Assembly: GCA_018650845.1 (NCBI GenBank)
Contig: JABIFF010000006.1
Span: 62,001-126,000 of the forward strand
DNA: 64,000 nucleotides
Reading direction: 5' to 3'
DNA from: Chloroflexota bacterium
Lineage (GTDB): Bacteria; Chloroflexota; Dehalococcoidia; Lucifugimonadales; Lucifugimonadaceae
The position numbers and the translations under genes are program-made. Shown one piece after another: positions 1 through 7,930 of this stretch (its first letter is position 1; each line of letters begins with the position of its first letter). The notes below the pieces were generated by a model. The model did not search any database, was not told the DNA's origin, and worked only from the letters and a program-made list of their open reading frames with translations.

Positions 1-1
1 C

Positions 2-757
2 GCAGCTGAAATCACCGATATGGGACGAGCCGGAATTCCGATTCTCGCCTACAACTGGATGCCCAACTCGGTTTGGCGCTCGGCAGGTACACAGCTTCGT
101 GGCAACACCGATGTGACTGCATGGGATAGCGATTCACCCGATCAGAGTTCGATTCTCGATATTTCACCAGAAACCGAAGAACTGCTCGCCAACTACGACA
201 CCTCACGAGAAAACATGTGGGAGTGCCTTGAGTACTGGATCAAGACGATCACGCCTATCGCAGAGTCGGCAGGTATCAAACTGGGTATTCACCCTGATGA
301 CCCGCCTGTGCCTGAATTAGGCGGTGTTCCTAGGCTTCTAGGTAGCTTCGACGGATTCAAGCGGCTCACCGAGATCGTAGATAGCCCGTACAACGGTATC
401 GAGTTCTGTCAGGGAACTTTCTCTGAGATGGAAGATGCTCGAGACGGCGGCATCTACGAGATGATCAAGTACTTCGCCGAGCGAGACAAAGTTTTGTACG
501 TTCACTTCCGTAACGTTTCTGGAACGGTGCCCAAGTTCAACGAAGAGTTCATTAACACTGGCTACGTGGATATGAAGAAGGCGATGGAGACGTATCACGC
601 CGCTGGGTACAAGGGCACGTTCATGGATGACCACTGTCCAGAGATTGTTGGCGATTCGGAGTTCCCAGGAAACTGGGGCGGCTACCGTTCACGTATCTTC
701 GCTCAGGGCTACATCCAGGCGATGCTAGAGGCCGTGACAGGCGAACGACCCGAATAG
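2..757 (+). CDS. uxuA: D-mannonate dehydratase, 5' truncated by window edge
   Basis: Catalyses dehydration of D-mannonate to 2-keto-3-deoxygluconate in hexuronate breakdown. The frame is open from base 2, so the true start lies left of the window; about 251 C-terminal residues are visible. Family signatures are present in order: GIHPDDPP, FCQGTFSE, VHFRNV and FMDDHCPE, which carry the metal ligands of the xylose-isomerase-like TIM barrel. The visible part is close to the last two thirds of a usual UxuA. The first in-frame ATG is at base 20 but sits mid-domain, so it is not the start. The neighbour downstream is a repeat-filled gap, so no operon partner can be seen on this side. It fits the sugar-acid catabolic theme further along. 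Identification is firm; substrate range within the family (mannonate versus related acids) is not proven. Confidence 0.9.
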   Translation, partial: AAEITDMGRAGIPILAYNWMPNSVWRSAGTQLRGNTDVTAWDSDSPDQSSILDISPETEELLANYDTSRENMWECLEYWIKTITPIAESAGIKLGIHPDDPPVPELGGVPRLLGSFDGFKRLTEIVDSPYNGIEFCQGTFSEMEDARDGGIYEMIKYFAERDKVLYVHFRNVSGTVPKFNEEFINTGYVDMKKAMETYHAAGYKGTFMDDHCPEIVGDSEFPGNWGGYRSRIFAQGYIQAMLEAVTGERPE

Positions 758-787
758 GGCGTTCGTCACCGAGGTAGTCGTGCACTC

Positions 788-932
788 TGTCATTGCGAGG
801 AGTCCGATGACGTGGCAATCAACGCCACCGGGCAACGCTGTGAACATGTGTGGAACTCTCTCGCATTCACCAGCAGCGTTGCTCGAAATTACTGATTGCC
901 ACGTCCTTCGTACCTCAGTCCTCGCAATGACA
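788..932. repeat. Family I hairpin repeat, inverted pair
   Basis: The left half (788-822) reads TGTCATTGCGAGG... and ends TGGCAATC. The right half (893-932) is its reverse-complement type, GATTGCCACG...CTCGCAATGACA. Each half can itself fold, because the ends ATTGC and GCAAT are complementary. The same unit recurs at 1071-1112 and at 36498-36665. Confidence 0.8.
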
Positions 933-968
933 GTTTGGTTAGTTGTCACCCCGGTAAATCACCGCCAA

Positions 969-996
969 TTGTCATCCTGAATTCATTTTCAGGATC
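969..996. repeat. Short TCCTGA...AGGATC hairpin repeat
   Basis: Reads TTGTCATCCTGAATTC then ATTTTCAGGATC. The arms ATCCTGAA and TTCAGGAT pair as a hairpin. The ends resemble the family II repeats of this window, which have TCCCGA and GGGATC, so it may be a related member. Confidence 0.6.
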
Positions 997-1070
997 TAAC
1001 GTACATCGGCCAAGCTACGTTCGAGTAAGAGACGGCTTCTCTCATTCGCCAACGGCGTTGCTGAGAATTA

Positions 1071-1112
1071 CTGATTGCCACGTCCTTCGTACCCCAGTGC
1101 TCGCAATGACAA
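1071..1112. repeat. Family I hairpin repeat, single copy
   Basis: CTGATTGCCACGTCCTTCG, then CCCAGTGCTCGCAATGACA. It is near-identical to the right half of the pair at 788-932, differing at a few central bases. Confidence 0.75.
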
Positions 1113-1148
1113 CTTGCAGATTGTTCCTAGTTGGCCACCAACGTCGAA

Positions 1149-1271
1149 TGTCATGCTGAACTTGATTCAGTATCACGAACAACCGCCACAATCCTTGTGG
1201 TTAGTGAACACGTACCCTAAGTCTCTCGTTTGCTCCGCTTACAGAGATACTGAATCAAGTTCAGCATGACA
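1149..1271. repeat. Perfect 26-bp inverted repeat
   Basis: The arm at 1149-1174 (TGTCATGCTGAACTTG... ending CAGTATC) has an exact reverse complement at 1246-1271, with a 71-bp spacer between. Each arm also folds on itself through CTGAA/TTCAG. The TGTCAT-C/G-CTGAA start links it to the repeat at 969-996. There is no gene within the spacer. Confidence 0.8.
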
Positions 1272-1292
1272 GCTGTCGAAGCGACCGGTTCT

Positions 1293-1724
1293 CTACCTGT
1301 CGACCATCTGCTTGTTGATAACTGCGTTGCTCTTTAGGAATTTGATCAGCACGGCCTCTATGCGCTCCCTGAGCACCTTGTTGTCGATTCGAACGTATGA
1401 AGCAGATTGAACTATCGGCGGTCTGAACCAGAATTTGTCGAAGTGGTAACGAACACGCTTATCGATCGATCGACCCTGTCCGATGTACAACGGGCGTTCG
1501 CTAATGTCGTAGAGGACGTAGATCCCGCCGACTCTCGGGTACTTGGTGGGGTCATGCGGGTTGAACTCAACTAGGTCGCCGATACTGGAATTCAAACTGG
1601 CTAACTGCCCCGCTGCGGCCAAACGCTGAACGTCGCCACCAGAATTAATCGAACGTTCCAGCCCATCCAATCTCTCTCTCAACCTGGTTCGCTTCATATC
1701 CGTTACGTAATACCCTTGCTGCAT
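1293..1724 (-). CDS. GIY-YIG domain protein
   Basis: A 143-residue protein whose C-terminal half is a GIY-YIG nuclease-type domain: GGIYVLYD near residue 66, LYIGQGRS near 79, then an Arg at about 90 and a conserved-looking Glu in LRERIEAVLI near 120. The N-terminal 50 residues look helical and are unassigned. The length is too short for UvrC or a homing endonuclease with a binding domain, so this resembles stand-alone GIY-YIG proteins of uncertain function. The ATG at 1724 has a GAGGG-type ribosome site upstream. It lies downstream of the ftsZ terminator and is transcribed in the same direction as ftsZ, but the strong hairpin between suggests separate transcription. Domain assignment is good; biological role unknown. 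Confidence 0.75.
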   Translation of the reverse strand: MQQGYYVTDMKRTRLRERLDGLERSINSGGDVQRLAAAGQLASLNSSIGDLVEFNPHDPTKYPRVGGIYVLYDISERPLYIGQGRSIDKRVRYHFDKFWFRPPIVQSASYVRIDNKVLRERIEAVLIKFLKSNAVINKQMVDR

Positions 1725-1800
1725 ACCGCTGCCCTCGCTGATGCAAATAGTAATGCAGGGCGTGCGTCAAGTATTGGGTGCGAGTACCAATCGCCTATAG

Positions 1801-1839
1801 CAAAAGACCCCGAGAGAAACATTCTTCTCTCGGGGTCTT
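1801..1839 (-). terminator. Intrinsic terminator downstream of ftsZ
   Basis: Perfect 14-bp stem (1804-1817 with 1826-1839; arm AAGACCCCGAGAGA) and an 8-base loop. On the minus strand it is followed by a short T run. It lies about 90 bp past the ftsZ stop codon and would end the mraZ-rsmH-ftsA-ftsZ transcript. Confidence 0.85.
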
Positions 1840-1925
1840 GATTTGACTCATACCTCAGATGCTTTTGAAGAACGTCTGGGCAGAGCTATTTATAAGTGGT
1901 TTGACTTATTTAGTGCGAATACCGC

Positions 1926-3038
1926 TTAGTCGCTTGCTGCCATCTCGCGAGCTGAGCGACGTCGAGCTGAACGGTGGTGTCGAAGGAACGGTGGAAGATC
2001 CAACGCTTCTTCGTCGCCGAGTACATCGCTAAGAGCGGCAGTAACTGCAGCTTCTTTCTCAGCCGATGCTTCTGCGCCTGGGAATCCAGTCGCAATGATC
2101 GTCATCTTGACTTCGTTTTCCATCTTGGGGTCGGTGACCATACCGAAGATGATGTTGCAATCTGGGTCGACCATGTTCGATACAACTTCTGAAGCCTGTT
2201 GCACTTCCTGAAGTGTGAGATCGGTTCCGCCAGTAACGTTGAAGATCACGCCACGTGCGCCTGCGATAGACACTTCCAACAGCGGACTGTCGATAGCAGC
2301 TTCAGCAGCCATGATGGCTCGGTCTTCGCCGTTACCCTGGCCAATAGCCATCCATGCAGGACCAGCGTTCGACATGATTGCCTTTACGTCGGCAAAGTCG
2401 AGGTTGATCTCACCTGGCATGAGGATCAGTTCTGCGATCGACTGCACACCCTGTCGCAGAACGTCGTCTGCCATTCGGAATGCCATGTCCATCGAGAGAT
2501 TCTCGGTCGACATGATTAGAAGTCGGTCGTTTGGAATAACGATAAGAGTGTCGACTACTTCAGAAAGCGCCTTGATGCCTTCTTCAGCCTGTCGACGTCG
2601 TCGTGCGCCTTCGAAGTTGAACGGCTTGGTTACAACACCAACCGTTAGCGCACCGAGTTCTTGGGCAACTTCAGCAACAACTGGCGAGCCACCTGTTCCT
2701 GTTCCGCCACCCATACCGGCTGCGATGAACACAAGGTCGGCACCTTCAAGTGCACGCTTGATTTCATCACGATCTTCTTCGTGACACTCTCGACCCTTTG
2801 AAGGGTCTCCACCAACGCCAAGACCTCGAGCTGTTCGGTCGCCGACTCGAATTCGAATCGGAACGTCTGAACGTGTGAGTGCCTGTGCATCAGTGTTTAC
2901 TGTGATGTACTCAACTTCAGGAATACGGTCTCGGTACATGCGAGAAACGGCGTTTGAGCCACCTCCGCCGACGCCAACAACTTTAATCGTTGCTGATCCG
3001 ATGTTTCCTTCAATTGGTGTTTGAGCCTGGTCGACCAT
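1926..3038 (-). CDS. ftsZ: Cell division protein FtsZ
   Basis: Tubulin-like GTPase that polymerises into the division ring at mid-cell. The GTP-binding motifs are GVGGGGSN at residues 22-29 and the tubulin signature GGGTGTG at 110-116. The synergy (T7) loop has [15 protein letters not shown] with the catalytic aspartates. At 370 residues it is of normal length. The tail ends [12 protein letters not shown] then a basic stretch, rather than the acidic linker plus DIPxFLR peptide seen in many bacteria; a PPFLR-type tail is typical for Chloroflexota by recollection. A clear AAAGGA site precedes the ATG. It is last in the mraZ-rsmH-ftsA-ftsZ cluster, about 135 bp after ftsA, and is followed by a strong terminator. 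Confidence 0.97.
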   Translation of the reverse strand: MVDQAQTPIEGNIGSATIKVVGVGGGGSNAVSRMYRDRIPEVEYITVNTDAQALTRSDVPIRIRVGDRTARGLGVGGDPSKGRECHEEDRDEIKRALEGADLVFIAAGMGGGTGTGGSPVVAEVAQELGALTVGVVTKPFNFEGARRRRQAEEGIKALSEVVDTLIVIPNDRLLIMSTENLSMDMAFRMADDVLRQGVQSIAELILMPGEINLDFADVKAIMSNAGPAWMAIGQGNGEDRAIMAAEAAIDSPLLEVSIAGARGVIFNVTGGTDLTLQEVQQASEVVSNMVDPDCNIIFGMVTDPKMENEVKMTIIATGFPGAEASAEKEAAVTAALSDVLGDEEALDLPPFLRHHRSARRRSAREMAASD

Positions 3039-3108
3039 TACTGTTTTTCCTTTGGGGATCGATTTGCCGTTTGTAAACGACTCATCGACCGCGGATGTTG
3101 GGGTTCGG

Positions 3109-3128
3109 CGCCGCTCACTTGAGCGGCG
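3109..3128 (-). other. Stem-loop between ftsA and ftsZ
   Basis: CGCCGCTCA pairs with TGAGCGGCG, nearly closed (9 bp, 2-4 base loop). It sits in the 136-bp gap between ftsA and ftsZ. No T run follows on the minus strand, so it is unlikely to be a terminator. It could protect or cut the mRNA, or affect relative FtsZ expression; function is speculative. Confidence 0.5.
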
Positions 3129-3174
3129 GTATGAGTTTTGTTAGCGCCCGAAAAGAGATTCTGTTCGCACGTTT

Positions 3175-4461
3175 TTACGTGCCAGCAGTCTCCTTTTCTC
3201 GTTTTGGCAACCAGCCACGGATCATAGAAAGTGCACCTGTGGGAGCCTTTTCGACTGTTCCTGAAGTGTTAGATGTGGTTGCGGATTTTCGTTCACCGAT
3301 GTGGTTTTCGGCTGGCAGGTTGCGCATGCCCCAAAGAGCAATGCCGGCTGCTGCCGAGTAGGACGGATCGTTGGTGCCTTCAGGCATTCCATCGAGTCCG
3401 CGTGGTGTTGCGAGTCGTACTTTTCGTTGGAAGATGTACTTGGCGATGTTCAAGAAGCCATCGAGTTTGGCTCCACCACCCGTGAATACGATTCGATCGG
3501 TTGGAATGTCGGCCAAGTGTGGCTCTTCCAGCTTGAGCTGAATCATTCGGAACAACTCGGAAGTTCGTTCCTTTAGAACCTGCCCAATCTCACGCTTCGA
3601 GATCGTAAGCGGCTGATTCATCGTCGTCGGGTTAAGAGTTATTTCCTCTTTCATCCCAGCAAGTTCAGGAGCAGCTGTGCCGTGTTCAATTTTGAGCTGT
3701 TCAGCTGAATCGAAATCGATTGCAAATGCGATGCTCAGGTCGTTGGAGAACTGGAAACCACCTACTGGAATAACAGCTGTGTGAACAACCGCACCATCGT
3801 GATAAACAGCGATATCTGAAGTACCGCCACCTACGTCGATAAGCACTGCACCTTCTTCACGCTCGTCAGCAGTAAGAACTGCGTCTGCGCTGGCGAGTGG
3901 CTCAACAACCATTGACGAAACACGAACACCGGCATCACTAACAGCGTTGTGAAGTTCAGTGATTTTTGAAATAGATCCTGTGATCACATGGCTCTCGACG
4001 TGAAGTTCACCAGTGTGCATTCCCAAAGGATTGCGGACACCGTGAAGACCATCGAGGGCGTAGCTTCGAGGAATTACGTGAAGCAGACGTCGGTCATCTG
4101 CGAGATCCATAGATCCGGCGGCTTTCTTGGCAGCCGATATATCAAGATCGGTGACAGCGCGCATACCGTCGGATCGTGGGACGTTCGCCCATCGGTTCTT
4201 AGATTCAACGTGGCTGCCTGTTAGGCCAGCGTAAACACTGCTGATCTCTACTCCTGCATCGGCAGCAGCAGCGGTAACAGATTCTTTGATGGCTGCGGTA
4301 ACGGCGGCTGAATCAGCAACCATTCCCTTACTCATGCCAGAACATGGCACGATGCTGATACCCGCGACCTCCACTCGGTGGTCGGGTCGTTTACGGGCGA
4401 TGATCGTGCACACCTTAGTGGTGCCGATATCTATAGCTACTCTGAAGTCGTCTTGCATCAT
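3175..4461 (-). CDS. ftsA: Cell division protein FtsA
   Basis: Actin-like ATPase that tethers FtsZ to the membrane. The actin-fold phosphate loops are visible as VAIDIGTTKVC near residue 8 and LIDVGGGTSDIAVY near 205, with a GGGAKLDGF adenosine motif near 343. The FtsA-specific 1C domain region lies between. The C-terminus has the expected amphipathic membrane-binding helix (ALSMIRGWLPKR). 428 residues is normal. AGGAG precedes two adjacent ATG codons; the first is taken. It is upstream of ftsZ in the same direction, and there is a 156-bp gap from rsmH in which I see no ftsL, ftsI or mur gene, an unusually bare arrangement. Confidence 0.95.
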   Translation of the reverse strand: MMQDDFRVAIDIGTTKVCTIIARKRPDHRVEVAGISIVPCSGMSKGMVADSAAVTAAIKESVTAAAADAGVEISSVYAGLTGSHVESKNRWANVPRSDGMRAVTDLDISAAKKAAGSMDLADDRRLLHVIPRSYALDGLHGVRNPLGMHTGELHVESHVITGSISKITELHNAVSDAGVRVSSMVVEPLASADAVLTADEREEGAVLIDVGGGTSDIAVYHDGAVVHTAVIPVGGFQFSNDLSIAFAIDFDSAEQLKIEHGTAAPELAGMKEEITLNPTTMNQPLTISKREIGQVLKERTSELFRMIQLKLEEPHLADIPTDRIVFTGGGAKLDGFLNIAKYIFQRKVRLATPRGLDGMPEGTNDPSYSAAAGIALWGMRNLPAENHIGERKSATTSNTSGTVEKAPTGALSMIRGWLPKREKETAGT

Positions 4462-4617
4462 GATGGTCTCCTAAAGGAAATGGTGGGAAGGGGATTTAGC
4501 GGAGAGGGCGTAACTCAGCCAGAGGCGTATCTGGTGGTTCAGCTATGGCTGCCGTTCCTTCAAATGTCGCCGACTGGGCTTGTCGGTAAAGACTGTTGTT
4601 ACTTGTGAAGTTGTAGC

Positions 4618-5553
4618 TCATATCCGCTCAGCCACCCTTAACTTGGCGCTGCGTGCACGCGGATTAGCTGCGATTTCAGAATCAGTAGGAATAGATGGTC
4701 GCCTAGTGATCATCTTCAAGGTGGCCAAGTGATCGCATCGGCAAACCGGAGTACCGGGAGGGCAGATGCAATCCGAAGCCTGCTTACGAACGAAGTTCTT
4801 TACGATTCGATCTTCAAGCGAGTGATATGAAATTACGGCGAGTCGTCCACCCTGACCAAGCAGCGATACTGCCTGTTCAAGAGCTGTTTCAAGGGCAGAT
4901 AGCTCGTCGTTCACGGCAATGCGAATTGCCTGGAACGTTCGAGTTGCAGGGTGAGTTCGCTTGCCTCGACGTGGGTTGACCTTTTCGATCAAATCAGCGA
5001 GTTCTAGCGATGTGAGGATAGGGCGGCTACGAACGATCGCACGTGCGATTCGTCGTGCTGCTCGATCTTCGCCCAAGTGGAAAATAATGTCGGCAAGTTC
5101 CGATTCGGCGTAACCGTTCACGATATCGGCAGCAGTGATCTGCTGGTCGAAGCTGAATCGCATGTCGAGCGGGTCGGAACGACGGAAGCTGAAACCGCGT
5201 GACTCACGGTCGAGCTGAAGTGACGAAACACCAAGGTCAAATAAAACGCCATGCACTGGCACGAATTCGTACCGTAGGGCGGTTGCTCGTACGTCACGGA
5301 AGTTTGTGTTGATAGCAAGGAACGATTCGCCGTGTTCGGCAAGACGTTCGGTTGCAACTGAAATAGCTTCGGCATCGGCGTCGAGACCTAATACCTGCCC
5401 ACCAGGATCGGCAGCGCGCAGTATTTCCTTCGAGTGGCCACCCTCACCGAGAGTTCCATCGATGTAGCGACCACCAGGCTGGACGTTTAGTGCCTGCATG
5501 ATTTCCGGCATCATTACCGGTTCGTGGTGAAGTTCTAATCCCATAAGAATCAC
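4618..5553 (-). CDS. rsmH: 16S rRNA (cytosine1402-N4)-methyltransferase RsmH
   Basis: Adds the N4 methyl group to C1402 in the decoding centre, using SAM. Features: HHEPVMMPEI near the start, SAM-binding YIDGTLGEGGHS and GLDADAEAI, then VISYHSLEDRIVKNF and the Cys-rich CICPPGTPVCRC near the end. 311 residues is the usual length. The GTG start at 5553 overlaps the mraZ stop by four bases (GTGA), suggesting translational coupling. An internal ATG at 5544 is an alternative start. It sits second in the reduced division cluster, its standard position after mraZ. Confidence 0.96.
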   Translation of the reverse strand: MILMGLELHHEPVMMPEIMQALNVQPGGRYIDGTLGEGGHSKEILRAADPGGQVLGLDADAEAISVATERLAEHGESFLAINTNFRDVRATALRYEFVPVHGVLFDLGVSSLQLDRESRGFSFRRSDPLDMRFSFDQQITAADIVNGYAESELADIIFHLGEDRAARRIARAIVRSRPILTSLELADLIEKVNPRRGKRTHPATRTFQAIRIAVNDELSALETALEQAVSLLGQGGRLAVISYHSLEDRIVKNFVRKQASDCICPPGTPVCRCDHLATLKMITRRPSIPTDSEIAANPRARSAKLRVAERI

Positions 5554-6047
5554 GCGTTCGACTCCGGCGTTTCCGGTTCGTATTGACGGACAACGATCTG
5601 TGTTTGTTCGGGTTGAGGAGTTACTTGCGGTGCTGCTTCAGCAATGTCGCTCGCTTCGGTATCGAGCACACGACGCTCTTCGGACCACGCAGCAGCTGAC
5701 CAAATTTCGATAAACCTGCCAGTGCCGACGATGATTACGTCTTCACCCAAACCGGCATACTCACGAAGCTGCATTGGCACGACTACTCGACCGCTGCGAT
5801 CGAGAGTTCCTGCAAATGCGCCAGAGAATGTGAGTCGAGCCAGCTTTCGTGCGCTGGCTGAAGTTGCGGGCTGTTGGGCGATATCGCTGGCTGCTCGTTC
5901 CCACTCTTCCGGGGTGTAAACAACAACACAGTTGTCGTAAGCCCGGCCGAGGACGATGCCATCGATAAACGCCATTTTGAATCGAGCAGGAATAGCGACC
6001 CTGCCTTGAGGATCGATTCTGTGCTCATATTCGCCGGCGAAAATCAT
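5550..6047 (-). CDS. mraZ: Transcriptional regulator MraZ
   Basis: DNA-binding repressor of the division and wall cluster, related to AbrB. The two characteristic repeats are present: IDPQGRVAIPARF near residue 12 and LDRSGRVVVPMQLREYAGL near 82, each with the DxxGR motif. The protein is 165 residues, longer than the usual ~145. The extra is a C-terminal tail rich in Pro, Gln and Glu of unknown role. It is first gene of the cluster and probably autoregulates; a direct-repeat operator candidate lies at 6098-6114. Confidence 0.95.
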   Translation of the reverse strand: MIFAGEYEHRIDPQGRVAIPARFKMAFIDGIVLGRAYDNCVVVYTPEEWERAASDIAQQPATSASARKLARLTFSGAFAGTLDRSGRVVVPMQLREYAGLGEDVIIVGTGRFIEIWSAAAWSEERRVLDTEASDIAEAAPQVTPQPEQTQIVVRQYEPETPESNA

Positions 6048-6097
6048 GGTTGACTAAAAATCTCTGTGTATTGAGCAAATGAAGATCAGACCGATTT

Positions 6098-6114
6098 CAC
6101 CCCTATTTGCCCCT
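6098..6114 (-). promoter_or_regulatory. Candidate MraZ operator
   Basis: On the minus strand, TAGGGGCAAATAGGGGTGA contains two direct GGGG(C/T) boxes spaced exactly ten bases apart, about 55 bp before the mraZ start. Known MraZ sites are direct repeats of a TGGGN/GTGGG-like box with about one helical turn spacing, so position and spacing fit although the box is AGGGG here. Confidence 0.5.
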
Positions 6115-6189
6115 ATACGCGACAAATTGTGCCATATGGCGACTTTCTACGACAATACATTCCATGCACACTTTTGAGAGAAATTTGCG

Positions 6190-6285
6190 AGTACGTTCGT
6201 ACTTGCCAGCGTGCTAGCATCCGATGAACCGAGCTTGTACTTTCGTACCTCTAGTTAGAGCTTCAGTTCATTGGTACGTCGGTAC
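6190..6285. promoter_or_regulatory. Three GTAC-N4-GTAC sites in a divergent promoter region
   Basis: Sites at 6191-6202, 6237-6248 and 6274-6285 share GTAC-N4-GTAC. The first extends to a 14-base palindrome, AGTACGTTCGTACT. They lie between the divergently transcribed mraZ and the mogA/moaB-like gene and may be binding sites for an unknown regulator. Not known to me as a defined operator. Confidence 0.35.
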
Positions 6286-6314
6286 TTCGACGACTTGTTA
6301 CACATGATTTCGGC

Positions 6315-6830
6315 GTGCGCCGAGACGGAGAAACCGAAATAGTTACCTATTCAGTCCTTACTAGTAGCGACACCGGCGCACTGGGGAAACGGGTCGATAC
6401 GAGTGGTGATGCCATCGTCGAGATCATGGATGGCGCAGGCCACACGCTGGCTGAACGCGTGATGCTTCCAGACGATTTCGACCAGCTAACGCAGCAGATA
6501 TCTTCTTGGTGCGATTCAGGCGATGTCGATGTTGTACTGACAACAGGCGGCACGGGATTATCTTCCCGAGACGTAATGCCTGAAGTTACTCGAGGGCTGA
6601 TCGATCTGGAGATTCCCGGCATTGCTGAAGCGATGCGAGCAGAGTCGTTAAAGGCAACGAAGATGGCGATGATCTCACGTGCAGTTGTTGGCGCACGAGG
6701 CTCAACTCTGGTCATCAACCTACCTGGCAGCACCGGCGGGGTTCGTGACAATCTTGCAGTAGTTCTCTCGGTGATCGAACACGCTGCCGAAGTGCTTCAA
6801 GATCGCCAAAAAGGCAATCACCCTATTTAG
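6315..6830 (+). CDS. Molybdenum cofactor protein, MogA/MoaB family
   Basis: Predicted molybdopterin adenylyltransferase-type protein that activates MPT before molybdate insertion. Motifs: VVLTTGGTGLSSRDVMPE near residue 76 (family TTGGTG...RD.TPE) and INLPGSTGGVRDNL near 134. The 171-residue length is right for the single-domain family. The start is taken as GTG at 6315; an upstream ATG is out of frame. No other cofactor genes are adjacent, so MogA and MoaB cannot be told apart. It is divergent from mraZ, in a 267-bp shared promoter region. Confidence 0.85.
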   Translation: MRRDGETEIVTYSVLTSSDTGALGKRVDTSGDAIVEIMDGAGHTLAERVMLPDDFDQLTQQISSWCDSGDVDVVLTTGGTGLSSRDVMPEVTRGLIDLEIPGIAEAMRAESLKATKMAMISRAVVGARGSTLVINLPGSTGGVRDNLAVVLSVIEHAAEVLQDRQKGNHPI

Positions 6831-6920
6831 GATCTTTTGACCCTGCCTCACGTGCATGTGTGTGCGCGTACGCCCGCATGTCGTTAGTCTTACTAGAGAC
6901 CTGTCTTGCAGCTATGAATT

Positions 6921-7032
6921 GATTTCCCGAGTGGAGTCTTCGGAACCGAGGGATCTGGTGCGGTGTCGCGCAAGTACCGACTTCTACCCGCCACCGCCCG
7001 TCCGCCGAAGATCCCTCCACGTTGGTCGGGAT
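6921..7032. repeat. Family II hairpin repeat, inverted pair
   Basis: The left unit (6921-6960) reads GATTTCCCGAGTGG...CGAGGGATCTGGTG. The right unit (about 6990-7032) is in reverse orientation; its complement reads ATCCCGACCAACGTGGAGGG then ATCTTCGGCGG. The two are different subtypes of the same unit. In the right one, CCA and TGG form an inner stem around ACG, while ATCCC and GGGAT form the outer stem. It lies between the mogA/moaB-like gene and trmD. Confidence 0.75.
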
Positions 7033-7077
7033 GTCGATCTCGGATTTAGCTGGCTCGTTCGCTCGTCATTATAAAAA

Positions 7078-7797
7078 ATGAAAATCTCGATAATCACACT
7101 GTTCCCTGAAATGTTCGAAGGCCCACTCGGCACGAGCATAGTCGGGCGCGCAGTTGAATCGAACCAAGTCGATATCAATATCGTTCAACTACGAGATTTC
7201 GCACCCGATCAAGACGGCCGTCGTACTGTCGACGAACCTCCTTTCGGAGGGGGCGCAGGAATGGTGCTTCAGGCAGGTCCTCTCGTATCTGCTGTCGATT
7301 CAGTCGCAGAAAACTCCAAGCCTGAAGAAGCACAACCCCACGTCGTACTAATGTCAGCTCAGGGCGCACCGTTAACTCATCGTCGAGCGCAGGAGCTATC
7401 TGAGATGGACTCAGTAACGCTCGTGTGTGGCCACTATGAAGGAGTCGACGAGCGATTCATTGAACTTCGAGTTGACGAAGAAATATCCATTGGCGACTTC
7501 GTTATGACCGGCGGCGAGATACCAGCGATGGCGGTGACAGATGCAATCGTCAGGCTCATTCCCGGTGTGCTTGGTGATGATGCTTCGTCGAAGCACGATT
7601 CGTTCGCTCCCGGTTCCGATTCGTTGCTTGAGGGTCCGGTTTACACCCGACCCGCTAAATTCATGGGACTCGGAGTTCCCAAGGAGTTACTGACCGGCGA
7701 CCATGCAAAGATCGAGGCATGGCGACGAAAACAGGCGCTTCGACGCACCGAAGAACGACGTCCCGATCTGCTGACCGATTGGCCAGAAACCGAATAA
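7078..7797 (+). CDS. trmD: tRNA (guanine37-N1)-methyltransferase TrmD
   Basis: Methylates G37 of tRNAs that read CUN, CCN and CGG codons, preventing frameshifts. It begins with the family signature MKISIITLFPEMF. Next come PPFGGGAGMVL near residue 59, GHYEGVDERF near 118 and the trefoil-knot SAM segment SIGDFVMTGGEIPAM near 135, then EGPVYTRP near 187. 239 residues is normal. The ATG at 7078 has only a weak ribosome site. It is followed by rplS, the conserved neighbour, but the two are separated by about 150 bp containing a promoter. Confidence 0.97.
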   Translation: MKISIITLFPEMFEGPLGTSIVGRAVESNQVDINIVQLRDFAPDQDGRRTVDEPPFGGGAGMVLQAGPLVSAVDSVAENSKPEEAQPHVVLMSAQGAPLTHRRAQELSEMDSVTLVCGHYEGVDERFIELRVDEEISIGDFVMTGGEIPAMAVTDAIVRLIPGVLGDDASSKHDSFAPGSDSLLEGPVYTRPAKFMGLGVPKELLTGDHAKIEAWRRKQALRRTEERRPDLLTDWPETE

Positions 7798-7856
7798 TCG
7801 CCACTGGCCGGTTCGGCAAGGAAGGCGCAGCCGCCAAAAATGCGGTGTGATCGGTA

Positions 7857-7886
7857 TTGCTGGATCGCCGATTTCGGAGGTAGAAT
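7857..7886 (+). promoter_or_regulatory. Predicted rplS promoter
   Basis: A -35-like TTGCTG (7857-7862), an 18-bp spacer and a -10-like TAGAAT (7881-7886) lie upstream of rplS. This gives a leader of roughly 60 nt before the L19 start at 7952. Read by eye only. Confidence 0.5.
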
Positions 7887-7910
7887 TATGGTTCTGCACT
7901 GAAACACATC

Positions 7911-7930
7911 GACGCCTCTGGGCGTCTTTT
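7911..7930 (+). promoter_or_regulatory. rplS leader hairpin with T run
   Basis: GACGCC-TCTG-GGCGTC followed immediately by TTTT, between the predicted promoter and the L19 start. It is shaped like a small attenuator and might control L19 synthesis in response to free L19 or ribosome supply. No sequence match to a known L19 leader is claimed. Confidence 0.45.

Larger units (their letters stand above)
758..1292. other. 535-bp intergenic region filled with palindromic repeats
   Basis: No credible gene. Open frames here are short, start inside repeats and encode Arg/Cys/His-rich strings typical of translated palindromes. The gap holds an inverted pair of family I repeats, one further family I copy, one TCCTGA-type copy and a perfect 26-bp inverted repeat, all listed separately. 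It separates a plus-strand gene from a minus-strand gene whose ends converge. Confidence 0.8.

Noticed and set aside
788-1112. Possible CRISPR array
   Set aside because: Units differ in orientation, are unevenly spaced and fold on themselves; no cas genes seen.
780-1269. Three overlapping small open frames in the first gap
   Set aside because: They run through palindromic repeats and give Cys/His/Arg-rich strings; no ribosome site and no family match.
2215-2784. 189-codon open frame opposite ftsZ
   Set aside because: Shadow of ftsZ on the other strand; its translation is Ser/Ala/Thr-rich with no motif, while ftsZ has full family signatures.
3109-3128. Terminator between ftsA and ftsZ
   Set aside because: No T run on the minus strand after the stem; kept only as an unexplained stem-loop.
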